This document shows positions 46,489-59,760 of a stretch of DNA of 64,000 bases, one piece after another. Origin of the DNA: Dermatemys mawii (Eukaryota > Chordata > Testudines > Dermatemydidae); the NCBI GenBank assembly GCA_007922305.1, contig ML677328.1, positions 8,020,540 to 8,084,539 of the forward strand, written 5' to 3'. Below the pieces are notes generated by a model, which was not told where the DNA came from, searched no databases, and worked only from the letters and a program-made list of their open reading frames with translations. Position 1 is the stretch's first letter, and each line of letters opens with the position of its first letter. The translations under genes were made by a program, and so were the position numbers.

Positions 46489-47765
46489 TAGAACAAAAGA
46501 ATGGCCATACTGGCTGAGACCAAAGGTCCATCCAGCCCAGTATCCTGTCTACTGACAGTGGCCAATGCCAGGTGCCCCAGAGGGAGTGAACCTAACAGGT
46601 AAGAACCAAGTGATCTCTCTCCTGCCATCCATCACCCCCCTCTGACAAGCAGAGGCTAGGGACACCATTCCTTACCCATCCTGGCTAATAGCCATTAATG
46701 GACTTAACCACCATGAATTTGTTTAGTTTTCTTTTAAACCCTGTTATAGTTCTAGCCTTCACAACCTACCCAGGCAAGGAGTTCCACAGGTTGACTGTGC
46801 ACTGGGTGAAGAACTTCCTTTTATTTGTTTTAAACCTGCTGCCCATTAATTTCATTTGGTGGCCCCTAATTCTTATATTATGGGAACAAGTAAATAACTT
46901 TTCCTTATTCACTTTCTCCACACCACTCATGATTTTATATACCTCTATCATATCCCTTCTTAGTCTCCTCTTTTTTTAGCCTCTTTAATCTCTCCACATG
47001 TGTGACCTGTTCCAAACCCCTAATTATTTTAGTTGCCCTTCTTTGCCAGTATATATATATTTTTTAGATGAGAGGACCACACCTGTACTCAGTATTTGAG
47101 ATGTGGGCATACCACGGATTTATATAAAGGGAATAAGATATTCTCTGTCTTATTCTCTATCCTTTTTTAAATGATTCCTAACATCCTGTCTGCTTTTTTG
47201 ACTGCCATTGCACACTTCGTGGACATCTTCAGAGAACTATGATGCCGCCGAGATCTCTTTCCTGATTAATTATATTTAAAATTAGCCCCTATCATCTTGC
47301 ATGTTTAGTTAGGGTATTTTTCCAGTGTGCATTCCTTTACATTACTTTAAATTTCATTTGCCATTTTGTTGCCCAATCACTTAGTTTTGTGAGACCTTTC
47401 TGAAGTTCTTCACAGTCTTCTTTGGTCTTAACTATCTTGAGCCATTCAGTATCATCTGCAAACTTTGCCACCTCACTGTTTACCCCTTTCTCCAGATAAG
47501 TTGAATAGGATTGGTCCTAGGACTGACCCTTGGGGAACACCACTATTTATTCCTCTCCATTCTGAAAATTTACCATTTATTCCTATCCTTTGTTCCCTGT
47601 CTTTTAATCAGTTCTCAGTCCATGAAAGGATCTTCCTTCTTATCCCATGACAACTTAATTTACCGAAGAGCCTTTGGTGAGGGACCTTGTCAAAGGCTTT
47701 CTGTAAATCTAAGTATGCTATGTCCACTGGATCTCCCTTGTCCACAGGTTTGTGGACCCCTTAGT
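46489..47765 (-). pseudogene. CR1 LINE, 5'-truncated, partial reverse transcriptase
   Basis: On the minus strand, complement of about 47543-47506 gives [14 protein letters not shown], a conserved reverse-transcriptase block just downstream of the catalytic YxDD region in gene order context. Further on, 46951-46766 reads IEVYKIMSGVEKVNKE, then RFKTNKRKFFTQ and VNLWNSLPG, the CR1 C-terminus. The 3' end is near 46489 ('aatggccatactggctgaga' on plus). The frame is broken by indels and stops, and the 5' part is missing beyond about 47765. It is the longest CR1 in the window. Confidence 0.92.
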
Positions 47766-47769
47766 TGAA

Positions 47770-50700
47770 GAAATGGACCTTTAGTCTTGGGGGGACTTCA
47801 ACCCACCTATCCCAGTCCTGCAAATAATATGAACCTTTCAACTTCTGCTAAAAAATGGGGTTCTACAGGCACTTGCCTTCTTTACTGTACAACCCCAATT
47901 CATCTCTAGAGCAAGTCAGTTCTATGCACTGAATGAGGCAAGGGTTCTGTGGAAAAAATAGACTATGCTCATGTAATTAAAGACTGTATTTGAAGTATTT
48001 GATTTTGCAGCCTTAGTGTTCTCTGAATGTAGTTTGCAGAATTTCCTAGGTTTTAAAAATCAAATTGGAAGAAAAAAAGTTCCATACTGTGGCATTATAT
48101 TGACATTGACATGGTTTATCAGCCGAGATGGAACCTTTAGATCCACCACACAGAACTCTGAACGTTTGAACTAATGGAATAGCAGATATCAGTAGTTGGT
48201 TGTCATCCTCTATGGAGCCAGCACTAGAAAGAGCTGAGAAAAGCACTTTGCCACTTAGGTTCACAGATATGTGCTGACAGCAGAGGAATGAGGTAAGACT
48301 CATGAAACAAATTCCATTCCAGACTCTGAAGGGGCATCTTCCCTAGTGACCACAGACTCTTCTGTGAGATCTGTGTCCCCAAGCTTGATCCCTTCTGTCC
48401 TATCCCCTGCAAACCGTCCCTGTCCCAGTGCTGTCTTTTCTCCACTTCTGACTCCTTAGCCTGGTCCCATTCTCTACTCCTCAGGTTTTTCATCCAAGTC
48501 CAGGTCTTCTTGCTTAGTCCATCCCAGTCTCCCTCTTTGGGCTCATGTCTGAATTCCCCAACTCACAGTCCCAGCCCCCCCTCGCACCCTATTCCTGTTT
48601 CCCTGCTCAGCCAGGCTCCGTTCCTTCAGCTTAGCTCTTCAAGTGATCTATCTCCTCTCTCCCCTACAGGCACCCAGTCACAGTCTCCTCCACAAACCTA
48701 TTCTTTCTGCATGCAGAAAGTGGTAATGCAATGCCCTGGCACAGGTGAATATCTTATGCCTCCTCTACTCTCTTGTGCTAGCATGTACTTTATCTTGGAT
48801 GAGTGTTGAAACAATATTTGTGATTTTAATACCAGATCTTGTTCTTTTCCAAAAGCAAGCAAAGTAACACACACTTTCATCACTAGCTAATCTCTTATTG
48901 CTGATCCTACCAGGCAAGTTTTATTGCAACAATATTAATATTAGTTAAGCAGATACGAGAGCATTTACAATGGCATAATTTTATACTACCATTTTGTTTT
49001 GACTTTTGCAGACGTTGGACCCTTTCCTTTGCATATTGAAGTCTGAATTACATGCACTGTCTACTTAGTGTATCTTTTTCCTATTATGTTAAATAATTGT
49101 ATAAATAAAGAATTGTGCTTTTAAGATGAAATTTAAGTATAGTTAAAATGAGCTTTCAAGTCCAAAATGGGCAAATTTAAAAACTATACAGTACTTTATA
49201 GGACTTCAAAGGGAAAAATTCTTTAAAGTAAAATTAAGTTTTAACACACAGTGTACTAAAGTGAAGAATATCAAAGTTAAGATTTCCAGAAAGTGAACTT
49301 GGCTCCCTTGCACATGCACATTATAAGTAAAGATTACTGAACAGGGTCTGCAATATACGCCAGAAGGCACATGTGCAATGGGACAGAGAACCAACAGTGT
49401 GTAACCCATTGCTTCTTGATTTCATGGGTGGTGTTGGTTTATATTCTCTGTTTAAACATAGCACTAACAAAGTTCTTTCCAGTAATGTTCCTTGTTTTGT
49501 GAGAGGAAGAAAATAAAAAACAAAGATGGTGGTTTGTTGAGTATGTTATCTTATTGTGATACTGTACTATATTCATTACTAGGATAACTTCTCCTATGCA
49601 TTTACTGGAATGTGTGGCTATTAATCACAAAGCACAGAAAGATATCAAATAACTAACATCAGATGAAGGAGTATTCTTGTTTTTGACAATGCCATTATAG
49701 TAAGGGATAATATCGTTGACTACTGATGCTTCTATCTATCTGTATATAAACTATTACATTAAAGGTGAATCTGGACTTCTTCACATATATTCCATAGAGT
49801 TCTCTCTCCTTCAGAGATCAGTTATTCACAGTACTGACTGGGGCCAACATTGTGTAGATTTAGAAGCCAAATGTCAGTCACAATCACACATGTAGACCCT
49901 ACTGTTGCAGGCCCCAAACCTGCAAGCTATTGATTTCAAATGGGATTTACATATATTCAGCAATTGGTAGAAACAGTCTTTTAAAAGTCAAACATGCCTA
50001 TGAACAGTAAAGATTCCATGTCACTACGTACTTTTATAAAAGTAGGAGTTTGCTCAGTGATGCTAATATCATTTCATCCAAAAACTATATTAATAAACTT
50101 ATTTCCTTAATCATGACAGGGGGAAAATCTAACATTCAAAACACTAGATTTCACAATACTTTCCTTCTTCTCGGTAACTGTCTTTTACACTGTAAACTCC
50201 TCAGGGAAGGGTCTCTTTACTTTTATATATTATTAGTGATAAATAATATTAAGGGTACATGGTTGAGCACTTTTAGCAGCATGCTGGATATTACTGTTTC
50301 TTTTTTTTATACTTTAGCTGCCTTCTTATAATTCTTCAGTAGATTTCAGTTGACAGACTTTTTCTGATAAGTTCTTTTTGTGTCTAAAGTATGTCTTTCA
50401 ATAATTCAGTCAGCGACCGTAGCTGTACATTTGCTTTTCAGCCTTCCTAAAGTGCAGTTCAGGAGTACATACATTAACTGTAAAGATAAGCTTAGGTACC
50501 ACATGCCATAAAATTCTTGTTTTTACTCTTTGGGTGAGTTTCACAAGGACGACTTAGGTTCCAAGTTACAATGCCCCACTTTTAGGCACTCTGCTGCCTC
50601 ATTGGTCAGTGCTTTAGTTGGAACACCATTACATGTTCTTGTGACCTAATGATCAATTTTACACTTTATCCTCATAGATGTTCAATACTTTTTCTAAGAC

Positions 50701-52560
50701 AGGTTCTCAATATTCATTGTGATATAATTACAGAAACTACCTAGTTTGCATTTAGGTGTCTCTCTCAGAATAAGTTATGTTATGTGAATAAGTACTTTTA
50801 AAATGGATCTAAAGCTAGTATGTGTGGTTTTGTTCACCTGCCTCTGGTTATGTTCAATGTATAGGTAGCAATTTATTTTGTCAATTTACCATCTTTTTCT
50901 GTTCACCAATTGGCCACAAATAGATTGTGACTTTTACTAACTTCTTTCTATTCTAAATTACTTGAGAAATATTTTCTGTAAAAAAATTTATCCTTTGTTC
51001 ACTATGTCTTTTTTCAACTATTTGAAATTTGTGATTGAACATTCAAGCTGTGTAATTCGTCACCTTATCGCAGGATATTAATTTTGATCCCTGATAGGAT
51101 GAACTAACCTACATAAAAAGGTTTTTTATTTGGGGCTGGATTGTAACTTTACAATCTGCTCTGAGTATGGGACAGTGCGTAGTTACAATGCCCCAGGAAC
51201 AGACAAGAACATCAGAGAAGTGCAATTCCTCCTCTGCTAACTACTTCTCGGTGGGGTGAGGGAAACAAGTTATTTCACTTCTTTACATAGAGCAACATAT
51301 TCAATCCTATGTGTGGGGAGTGGAGCCAGGACTCTTCCCATCCTCACCTCTCTCTCTGCCCACTTGCTTACAACAAGGAGTACTGAATAATTAGGCCTGG
51401 CTTTCTCTACCTCAGCTAGCATCACCAACTGAACGGGGCCAAACAGGGAAAATTGTTCCTTTGGATCGGTCTTTATGTTTGAGAGGAGCTCTGTTGGTCC
51501 TAATTCCATCTATAAACTCAGCTCTGTAAGACCACAATGGTCAAAAGATCAGTCCATGAGTGGGGTAAAAGGTGTTAGATTAAGATCCTTGCACTATGAT
51601 ATTCAAATTCACACAAATTCTAATTTGAAATGAGTTTGAATAAATCCAGATTTTTATTAGACTTTTTTTTCCCTCCTAGATGTTCATCTATACAAATGGC
51701 TTCAGTCACCAGAGAAATTTATCCACTTCCACTGCGCACAGTGAATATACATTACAGTATAGGGCATACAGTGAAGAAGAATACTGCGCCCAACTGAAAC
51801 TTCAGGAAGTATTTAAAGTTAATAGAATCACAAATTGGTATTTGGCATCACAGCTACCAATGTTGCTCTTGCTAAAAAGGGTAATGAGCTTTTTAATCAT
51901 CATAAGTAGTCAGGACTTCAGTTTTACATCTCAGTGGGAAGACAACATCTCACCACAGAAGAAATAATGCCATTGCTTAACTCAGTGATACCATTTCCAT
52001 AAACAACTCATGCCTCAGTCATTTTCATAGACTTATTAACCAGGCCTGATTCTGCTTAGTTTATAGGATCTTCCCAGATCACAATACAAAGTTTTTTTTC
52101 CTCTGCACACTGCCTATTATATAAAGTCCCAGTCGGCAAGGTATTTAAGCACATGCTTTAAGTACCTTGCTGAATCAAGGCTCAAAAGGGATTGGGTAAA
52201 TGCTAGTTAAATAAATAAAACATCATTGCATATATTAGAAATTTGGTATCAAGCAGGAAGAAAGGTTTAATTGCAACTGGCAACACCTTCACAGCAGGAA
52301 CAGTTACATTAAATTATAATGTAGATCACACGACATGTACTAGAGCATGTTTCTGATTCTGATTCAATCAAAAGATAAAAATTCCCTGACTTCACCCTGA
52401 TAACACCAAAATTAGCATCGAGGCTGGCAAGTCTCACATCTCATGAGACACTCACATATGTGGCATCCCTAACATCCCTGCCTGTATCCCAGAGAAAAGG
52501 GTGAACAAAATGGGGAGTGCAGAATAAGAAGGACAGAATGGAGGCAGAAGAGCAGTACAC
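47770..52560. other. Intergenic sequence with few recognised features
   Basis: A pyrimidine-rich block at 48330-48700 is rich in TCCC/CTCC and may be a degenerate repeat. The rest is AT-rich. A short L3-like piece ('cactgtaaactcctcaggga') is at 50188-50207. Frames reach only 99 codons (48510-48809), within the pyrimidine-rich block. Confidence 0.45.
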
Positions 52561-52566
52561 CTGGGG

Positions 52567-52960
52567 TTGAAGCCATCAGCCCTTAGAAAACTTCAGCAAG
52601 TACAGGATACTGCAGAATGTCTTCAAACCCGTCCTCTACATTCTACACTGACTTCCCATAGAATACTGAGTCAAATACTCAATCCTTATCTTCAAAGTGT
52701 TCAATGGCCTGGACTCAAGATAGCTACAAGATTATTTACAGCTCTAGGAGGAGGACTATAATCAGCAACTTCACTCTGAAGGCACAACAAGTGTTTCTAC
52801 CACAAACTGAGAACCAGTAGTCCTCCAGACCTCCCTTCCACTGCTGAACTCTGCTGAACTCCACATCTGACCTCAGGCAGGGACCCACCCAACATTTAAA
52901 GGTGCAATATGCAGAATACAGACTCATAACAACTTCCCTACATTTACAAAAGTAAACATA
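52567..52960 (+). pseudogene. L2/Rex-like LINE C-terminal fragment
   Basis: The plus-strand frame reads LRKLQQVQDTAECL, then LHSTLTSHRILSQILNPYLQ and QWPGLKIATRLF, which parallels the LINE pattern LQ.VQN.AARLL / LHWLP..YRI.FK.L...FK.LNG. The LHWLP and VFNGL cores are degraded. Downstream to 52960 the nucleotide sequence still has LINE-3'-end-like composition. The exact clade is uncertain. Confidence 0.5.
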
Positions 52961-53595
52961 CCACTAGAACCAAACTGCAAAGAAACCCAGAGAGATTGAA
53001 AGAAAGGGCTGCAGTCTACAAAGTGTGATTCAATAGAATAAAATTGTATGCTTAGAGAAAGGAAACAAACACATACTTGCAGACTGTTGCATGGAAATCA
53101 GTCAGTCTGAGAAACACCTATGGAGAAAACTGAGCCAACTAAATATAAGCCTGTAGTGAACCACTGCAAAAACACAAAGTCAGGTCTATTCTCAGGTATA
53201 TATATATCACAAATATCCCCGGTGTATAGTTCATTCAACTGATTTTGCCCTTTTTGTGTTCACAAATTATCTGCAAATGTGCTTTTTTTAAAAAAACTAA
53301 TTTGTTCTTTTTATAATTATTAGGTAAATAAATAAGGCAAAGATATTTCAGCCTATCAGTTACTTTCAATAAATAGTTTGTGTATATTAGTTCAAGTATT
53401 TGCAATTTGCACTGTGAGATTAGCCAGCTAGGCCATATTGTATTGTTTCTATTCTCTTAAGTAGAAGGTTCTCAAATGCATAAACAGTTCCCGAGACTGC
53501 CACTGAATACTTCTGGAGGAACTAATCATATTAATATAATTTTAACATAGTTGTAAAAATATTCACAATACTTTCCCTTTTCACATACATACCTG

Positions 53596-53655
53596 GCACA
53601 CAAATCCTTGTTAGCAAGAATGTTAGCACACAAATCCTTGTTAGCAAGAATGTTA
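53596..53655. repeat. Perfect tandem duplication, 2 x 30 bp
   Basis: The 30-bp unit beginning 'gcacacaaatccttgttagc' and ending 'aagaatgtta' occurs twice without mismatch. There is no open frame across it. Confidence 0.95.
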
Positions 53656-53699
53656 ACAATTTTCTTGTTGACAGAAAATTATTAAAAAGATAATGCACA

Positions 53700-54130
53700 T
53701 GATGTTATATTCCATATTCTTTATGAAATATGCTTATGATATGGATATGGCAGAACAGATATTTTATGCAAGATGGCCTTGTAAGGTATCATTGGAAAGG
53801 TTATAATTTTCTAAATGTGATTATTCAATTTGCATGCATGTATCATTCTTGTATTTAAATTTAGAAATATTGACTACATAACAATTACAACTGTGTATGT
53901 ACTTGGTGGATACCCACCATGCCATCAGTCTTGATGGGCCATTAGGAAGAAACAATAAGACTTCGAAGATACTAATCTCTCTTCTTCCTGAGAGGTGCCC
54001 TGGAAGTAGCTGTGACACTACTAGGTGAAGTCATCCTGTCACCTGGTACTAAACACCATGTTGGACTTCTTGTAATTTTCTACTAAAAGGCGGGGGGGGT
54101 CAAGACTGGAAACAAAGGCTTCCCACCTTA
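53700..54130. mobile_element. Diverged LTR/ERV-like repeat
   Basis: The order 'gtaaggtatcattggaaagg', 'ttgatgggccattaggaaga', 'gtcatcctgtcacctggtac', 'aacaccatgttggacttct' and 'aggcttcccaccttatgtaa' resembles a turtle retroviral LTR family by recollection. Ends and duplications are not visible; no coding sequence. Confidence 0.4.
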
Positions 54131-54138
54131 TGTAAATC

Positions 54139-54308
54139 TTAAGCTATATCTACACTACAGCCGGGATTGACACTCTGAGATGGACCCGCTAAATCAACTG
54201 CAGATCCTCTTCACTCAACCTCAGTACTCTACTCCAATGAGAAGAATAAGGTAAGTTGATGGGACAGTTTTTCCAGCTGACCCCCTGCGGTGTAGACCCT
54301 GAGGTAAC
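54139..54308. mobile_element. MITE with TCTACACTACAG-type ends
   Basis: Left 'agctatatctacactacagc' and reverse complement of right 'acctcagggtctacaccgca' share the TCTACAC core. The interior is about 170 bp and non-coding. Related in style to 45646-45925 but a different interior. Confidence 0.5.
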
Positions 54309-54349
54309 TTGCAAGTTTAAACAAGCACAAATGGTCGAGTTACAGAGAA

Positions 54350-54497
54350 TCCAAGTCTTCAAATCTTGATCTGAGGACTGGAGTAAGTCAGCTAGAAGTT
54401 CGGGGTCTGGGTGGGTGGAGGACGTTCTGTGTCCTCCACGGTGCAGAAGGTCAGATTAGATCATCATGATGGTCCCTTCTGACCTTAAAGTCTATGC
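54350..54497 (+). mobile_element. CR1 3' untranslated tail
   Basis: 'ggtcagattagatcatcatg' and 'atggtcccttctgaccttaa' then 'agtctatg' is the CR1 3' end, plus orientation. Just upstream a perfect 9-bp hairpin, gtggaggac (54415-54423) and gtcctccac (54431-54439), matches the stem-loop expected in CR1 3' tails. Confidence 0.8.
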
Positions 54498-55569
54498 ACC
54501 AAGAGTCACTGCAGCAGGATAGCACAGCCCTCATTTTTTTATAGCCTGCACCAAGGACCAGCCTAGCCCACAGCAGCCCCAGAATAGGGGAAGCACAAGC
54601 TGGCTCCTCATTTTGTTCCATCATTTTTCACCAGTTCCTGTGGGAGATATGCTCCACGCTTTGCCCTATAAGGCCATTATGATGATATACCTATGTGGTG
54701 ATATTCACACAAAAAATTTCACTCCCAGGAAGGTTAGCTCTTTGAAAGGCAAGATGAATAAAACAGGGTTATTAAGATTGATTCCAGCAAGAACATGTCC
54801 AACAGCACAACCCCATCACCCTAGAGCTTTCATCTGTAGATATATACATTAAGGATTTTGAGGGCAAATTATCCCTCAGTTTTCCCTATTTGACCTTTCT
54901 AAATGGCTGACCTTTTTCTAACCAAATTTGTACCTTTATTTGACTGACCTTTACTTTTTCTGCACTAGTTTGCTTCCCCTGCACCACCACCTATTAAACA
55001 TGTTATGAAACGACATCAAATAGTCTATGATAAGTGTAGAATGGCAGCTGATAAGGGTTGAAATGAATAGCGGCTATACTAAGATGAAACTCTATTGTGG
55101 TGCTTAGGCCAGGCATCAATCTGACCTCTGATGTTTGGCTAGAGAGACTGACCAAAATATTGTGAACAAAAAAGAATCTCAGCTAAACAAACTATTTAAA
55201 GCCCAAAGGAAAACAATTACAGAGGATGGGATATGTTGAAATGGATCTGGGATACTCTGGAAGACAGCAAGCAAAATGAAGATAAGAAGACAACTGGTGA
55301 TGAGATGACAAGAGAAGCTGTCCCTAAGGGAGAGTGACAGACTAGTAGACAGATCTGATGGTATCTTGAGAAAGGAGCATAAAAGAATTTTACTTGGAAT
55401 TCTGCTAGAGTTGCGAGTTAGTAAGAAAGGGTTTGTTTGTTACCTTCCATGACATCATTATGAATATATGTTGCAAAACAAAACTTTCATGATTCATGAG
55501 TGAAGATTGAAAGTGTAATTCAGCTTATATGCTAATGCAATATTTCTGTCTTTCGCATAAGTTTAAAAA

Positions 55570-55707
55570 CAGGGGCGCTGGAACAATTTTTATAGTGAGA
55601 GTTCTTAGAGCCACTGAACCAAACTGCAAACCCTGTATATAACTGAAACCACTTTAAGCCACAGGGGGGCTTCAGCACTTCCTGCACCTGTAGTTCCAGC
55701 ATGTATG
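55570..55707. mobile_element. hAT-like MITE (CAGGGGCGCTGGAAC ends)
   Basis: Left CAGGGGCGCTGGAACAATTT; right 'gtagttccagcatgtatg', partly complementary through GCTGGAAC. The flanks tttaaaaa and gtaaaaaa are compatible with an 8-bp duplication in an A-rich site. 138 bp, no frame. Confidence 0.65.
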
Positions 55708-56442
55708 GTAAAAAAAAAAATCTAGAAATGAATAGTGAAACAATCCTGCCAGTTACCTCCTAACCATATAATCCTTTGTCACTCACTATCATCCCAACAG
55801 ACTTCAACTGCTACCCAGAACTACTGCACTGCTAATTTGACGAAGGGTGGGATTGCTGCTCCCAATGAGCTAAACCAGCAGTCTTTAAAATCCCATCCTA
55901 AATCTGTAATAAGGATTTCAAAAGTAACACAACCCAGGCTACAATTAGTTTTGCCTAAATTTTACATACTTTCCAAGTGTCATACCGGTGAAATGATTAT
56001 TGAGATTATTTTCAAGAAAAGAACTGGAGTATTTGATCTATGTTGTATTAATTTAGATGGAATATATAGGCCCAAGAGTTACAGGTACTAACATGACCCT
56101 GAAACTATCCAACATTAAACAGTGTTAAACAAGATCCAGGCTGCTTTGTACCATGGCAAACCCCATTAAAAATCCTTTTAATCTTTTATTCCTGACAGAG
56201 AAAATGCTGGAAAAACAATTAAAGCATATGAAAAGTAAAGCATTAAGACTTTCATTTTAACAACATCGCTTGTTCTTTCTTTTTAGCTGGAGAGAGGCTT
56301 TAGATGGAAAAAAACCCCTTGTTTGACAGTGTCTTACATAGCATTAAAAGATGCTAGTATATGTCCTTTGGGGGGAAAAGAAAAGAGGTTAGTTGAGATG
56401 AGCTGGATCTGTTATTAAAGTCTAAGCCTCCTTTTTTTAAGA

Positions 56443-56605
56443 CAGTGGTTCTCAACTGTGGTCCACCGCTTGTTCAGGGAAAGCCCTGGTGCACTGGGCC
56501 AGTTTGTTTACCTGCTGCCTCTTCAGGTTCGCCCGATCGCGGCTCCCACTGCAAATGCCAGTGGCTTTTCATGAATAAGTGGTGGACTGCAGTTGAGAAA
56601 CACTG
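56443..56605. mobile_element. hAT-type MITE (CAGTGGTTCTCAAC ends)
   Basis: Left CAGTGGTTCTCAACTGTGGT; reverse complement of right CAGTGTTTCTCAACTGCAGT. The flanks ttttaaga (56435-56442) and ctttaaga (56606-56613) match at 7 of 8 positions. 163 bp, an internally deleted copy of a longer element whose GC-rich centre is missing. Confidence 0.85.
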
Positions 56606-56619
56606 CTTTAAGACAAAAC

Positions 56620-59510
56620 AAGATGAACACATATAAAAGTATGAGTGAGAGAAAAGAACAGCAAGGACAAAAAAATGCAGCTTCTGTCTCTTTGACTCTT
56701 ACTTTCAACCTTGCTGCTGGAAAATCACGGGTATGGCACACAGTCTTATCAACCACTCTGAAACCTGGCAAACCCGTACCAGCATCAGGCTTCTCACAGT
56801 ATTGCTTTTACTCTTTCAGGATTACGATGAAGAGATAGTGGGGCATGGCAGGAATGATGCTGAAGCACATGCCTGCCCCTTTTAGCCGTCAGCCAGTGTC
56901 GTATTAGCTAGCTTTGTCCCAAAGTCTCTCTCTCTCCTTTTTGAAAGCTTCTAAAAGGAAGTGACCAGTGGAAAATCCAACTCTCTTATTATTTTGTCTA
57001 CCAATTAGGTCTAATTTCCAGCACATCAATTCTGATTAATTGATTTCCAGTCTCACGCTGTTCTTCTCTACCAAGCATGATCTTAGTAGAATCCCTGAGT
57101 TATATCAGCAGGCCTTTTTATTTGGACCAATTCAGTCACCTTTTCCTATCAATATTTATTCTGATATGTTACTGTAACATTTTATAAACCTTCATTCACT
57201 CTTTGCAGTCGGGCTCACATGTGAGAGGTAGATTTGTAGGCTCAGTTATTACAACATCCATTTGTTATTATTAAATGTGCTAATTACATAGGTTCTAGTC
57301 CTGCAAGCTGCTCTGTGCAGATTGCACTAGCAGAAGCCCGCACGGACTTCAGAACCTCCCCATGTGCCTAAGGCTATGTCCAGGCACAGCAACTTGCAGG
57401 ATCAAAAGCAGGGCATTACTGCTTTATTGAAGTTAATACAGACCTTGAATCTTTGTATTTTAAGCTATCAGGTGTATCAACAAATATATTCTGGGGCAGA
57501 TTCCCTGCATGGTGGGTTGCACTCACTGCAGGACCACAGATGTGGGACAAATATGGTTTCAAGTCAGCTTTACAATCCCTTTATTCTGGGGCCAGGGACA
57601 ATGCCTGCCTCCATGGTAATTTAGAGAAGCTTTCAGGCTACTCCATCTTACACTTGGCTGCCAATCAGCTGTCTGGAAGCTAGGGATTGATAGGACATAG
57701 CATTCCACAATACTTATGTTCAAGGAGATATGACAGTACTGTGGAGTAGCCAGTGCCAGTTTGATTCTTGGGAAGAGAAGGAAGGGGGAGGAGGAAAGAA
57801 TCAACTATTTCAGGGGGGGAGACACAGAGTCAGGATCATCTCTGCTAAAGCTTATTCCCTACCTGTGACCAGTGTACTCTCATTAAAAATCTGGAGCAAG
57901 AAAACAGGGAGGCTGTTCAGCAGGTTTTGCAGAATAGACAAATTTGTTGTCTTTGAGGAACGTGTAGAGAACATGAGCAAATATAATCTGCACCTGCCAT
58001 TTGCAGAGGAGAGAGCATTTCGCTCAGTGGGAAAGGACTTGATATTTGGACTGGTAGAGACAAAGGTTACATTTAGCTCTTTAAGTCTCTTTAGAATGTG
58101 CATTGCAGAAAACCAACCATAACCTTTGCCCAAACTTTAAACTGAAGTACTGCAAGAACACCTACTCATTTTTCAATTACCAGACAAAAGAAATATTCAA
58201 TATCTTCTGAGAAAGCTTTGTTCACTCAAGTTTTAACATGTGATTTTGGAGACGCAAAGGCTCCAGCAGGCTCTTAGTTTGGATAAGCATTTATACATTT
58301 GGGTTCTTACCAAATCCACACTAAGCTCCTACACCTTTCCAATATTTCTCTGAAACTCTTCTTCAGAGTTGAGAAGGTGTCACCCGTACACTATTTCCAG
58401 TCCCCGCTGGCCAGAGAAGCAAGAGACCAAACTAGAATTCAGATGGTTTTCAAACTATTGCTTTTCAATTGTACAGCATCTAAATCTCTGACAGCGCATA
58501 ACAAGCTTGCTTTGTAGTAAATGGGAAGTACATTGTTTTGAACACACTTAAGTAAGACAGGTGCAGAAGTCTGACAGAAATTCAAATCTCATTGCACTGT
58601 GAAAAAATGAAGCAGAAAGAAAAAAGGCAAATGAAAAAGTAAGGTGAGAAATGAAATGTGAAAGGTGAGTCCATTGCAGAGGGAAGTTTGAGCTGCAAAT
58701 AGAAATCAGAGCCTAGATCCGGATCAGGAATTTGAATTTAGGCTTTTGGTTTTAACACATACTTAGAAAGATATATATGCTGTAGGTCATATATAACACC
58801 AATTTACACCCAACTGAAATCAATAGGATTAGGGGATTATCACAGAGCAACTGCCATTGAGCACCACATCAAGGCTAGAGGTCATCATGCCTCATTTTCC
58901 CTTTGGACTCTGAAACTCCACATCACAATCTCTCAGTAGTTAAAGCACTTCCTGTCTCTGATTCAATTGCTTTTTTCCTTGCACATACTGGCCCTCCAGG
59001 CCCAATTACTATTTGGTGTCTCTCTCCTTGATTCAGGGAGCCTCCTTTACAGAACTAGACTGAGACCCCTACTCAAGTTCATTCTCCCTACTCAAATTTG
59101 TGGTCTCCCAGTTTGATTTGGGAGATCCCAGCCCTCCTTCCCAGAGCTTAGCTTAGTACAGTTCTGTGCTTTCTTTTGCTGTCCTCTCCCCTGAGTCATG
59201 AGCCCTCAGCTTTCCTTTCTGGAGATGGGTTTAGTTCAGCTCCTCCTTTCCTCAGGAGTCCTCTCCTTATGCCTCCTTTCTGGAACTGGGCACAGTTCAT
59301 TGTCTTTCTACAACAAACCTCTTCAGCCTACAAAGACCCCTGACAGCTTCCTGGAAGTGCTTCCCTTTCCCCCATGGGCTCTTTATAAAGACAGCCACAC
59401 ACTATCAGCCCCTTAAGGCTGTTAATTAGCCACAGCTGGACTAGACCAGCTTCCCCTTAAAGCATTCAGTCCACCTGTGTTTTAAATCAGCAATCCTTTG
59501 ATCAGGCATT
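56620..59510. other. Intergenic sequence without recognised genes
   Basis: A plus-strand frame of 130 codons (57730-58122) has no recognised domain. 58900-59460 is pyrimidine-rich and may belong to the LTR-like block that follows. Confidence 0.4.
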
Positions 59511-59515
59511 CTCCG

Positions 59516-59760
59516 GAAGAACGAGGGCCAAATTCAATATCTAGGGGTGGTTCTTAGATTTACTAAACAAAACTGGCTCGACCCCCTTCCTGGGAACCTG
59601 TGAAAACAGAATGCCTCCACTGGGCACCTTTAATAGGCACTATTTCCCCTCTTGCATGCCATGAGTGTGTATAACACAATAGCAGTAGGAAACACAGCAC
59701 AAGTGTGGGAAAACACAGCAACAGGGGACTCTGATGATGCAAATTATAATTAAAATGTCC
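59516..59760 (-). mobile_element. LTR-like stretch A
   Basis: 'aaaactggctcgaccccctt', 'ctgggaacctgtgaaaaca', 'ctccactgggcacctttaat' and 'ggcactatttcccctcttgc' align in order with 63765-63920. Orientation follows the better-resolved partner. Outer ends are not defined. Confidence 0.5.

Noticed and set aside
46501..47765. Host gene encoding a polymerase-like protein
   Set aside because: The translated blocks are CR1 reverse transcriptase and the copy is truncated and frame-broken.
53596..53655. CRISPR-like repeat
   Set aside because: Only two adjacent units with no spacers, in a vertebrate genome; a simple tandem duplication.
55735..56091. 118-codon plus-strand frame
   Set aside because: Composition is that of translated non-coding DNA and no family is recognised.
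57730..58122. 130-codon plus-strand frame
   Set aside because: No domain, and an overlapping minus-strand frame of 93 codons shares the interval. It could be part of an unrecognised repeat.
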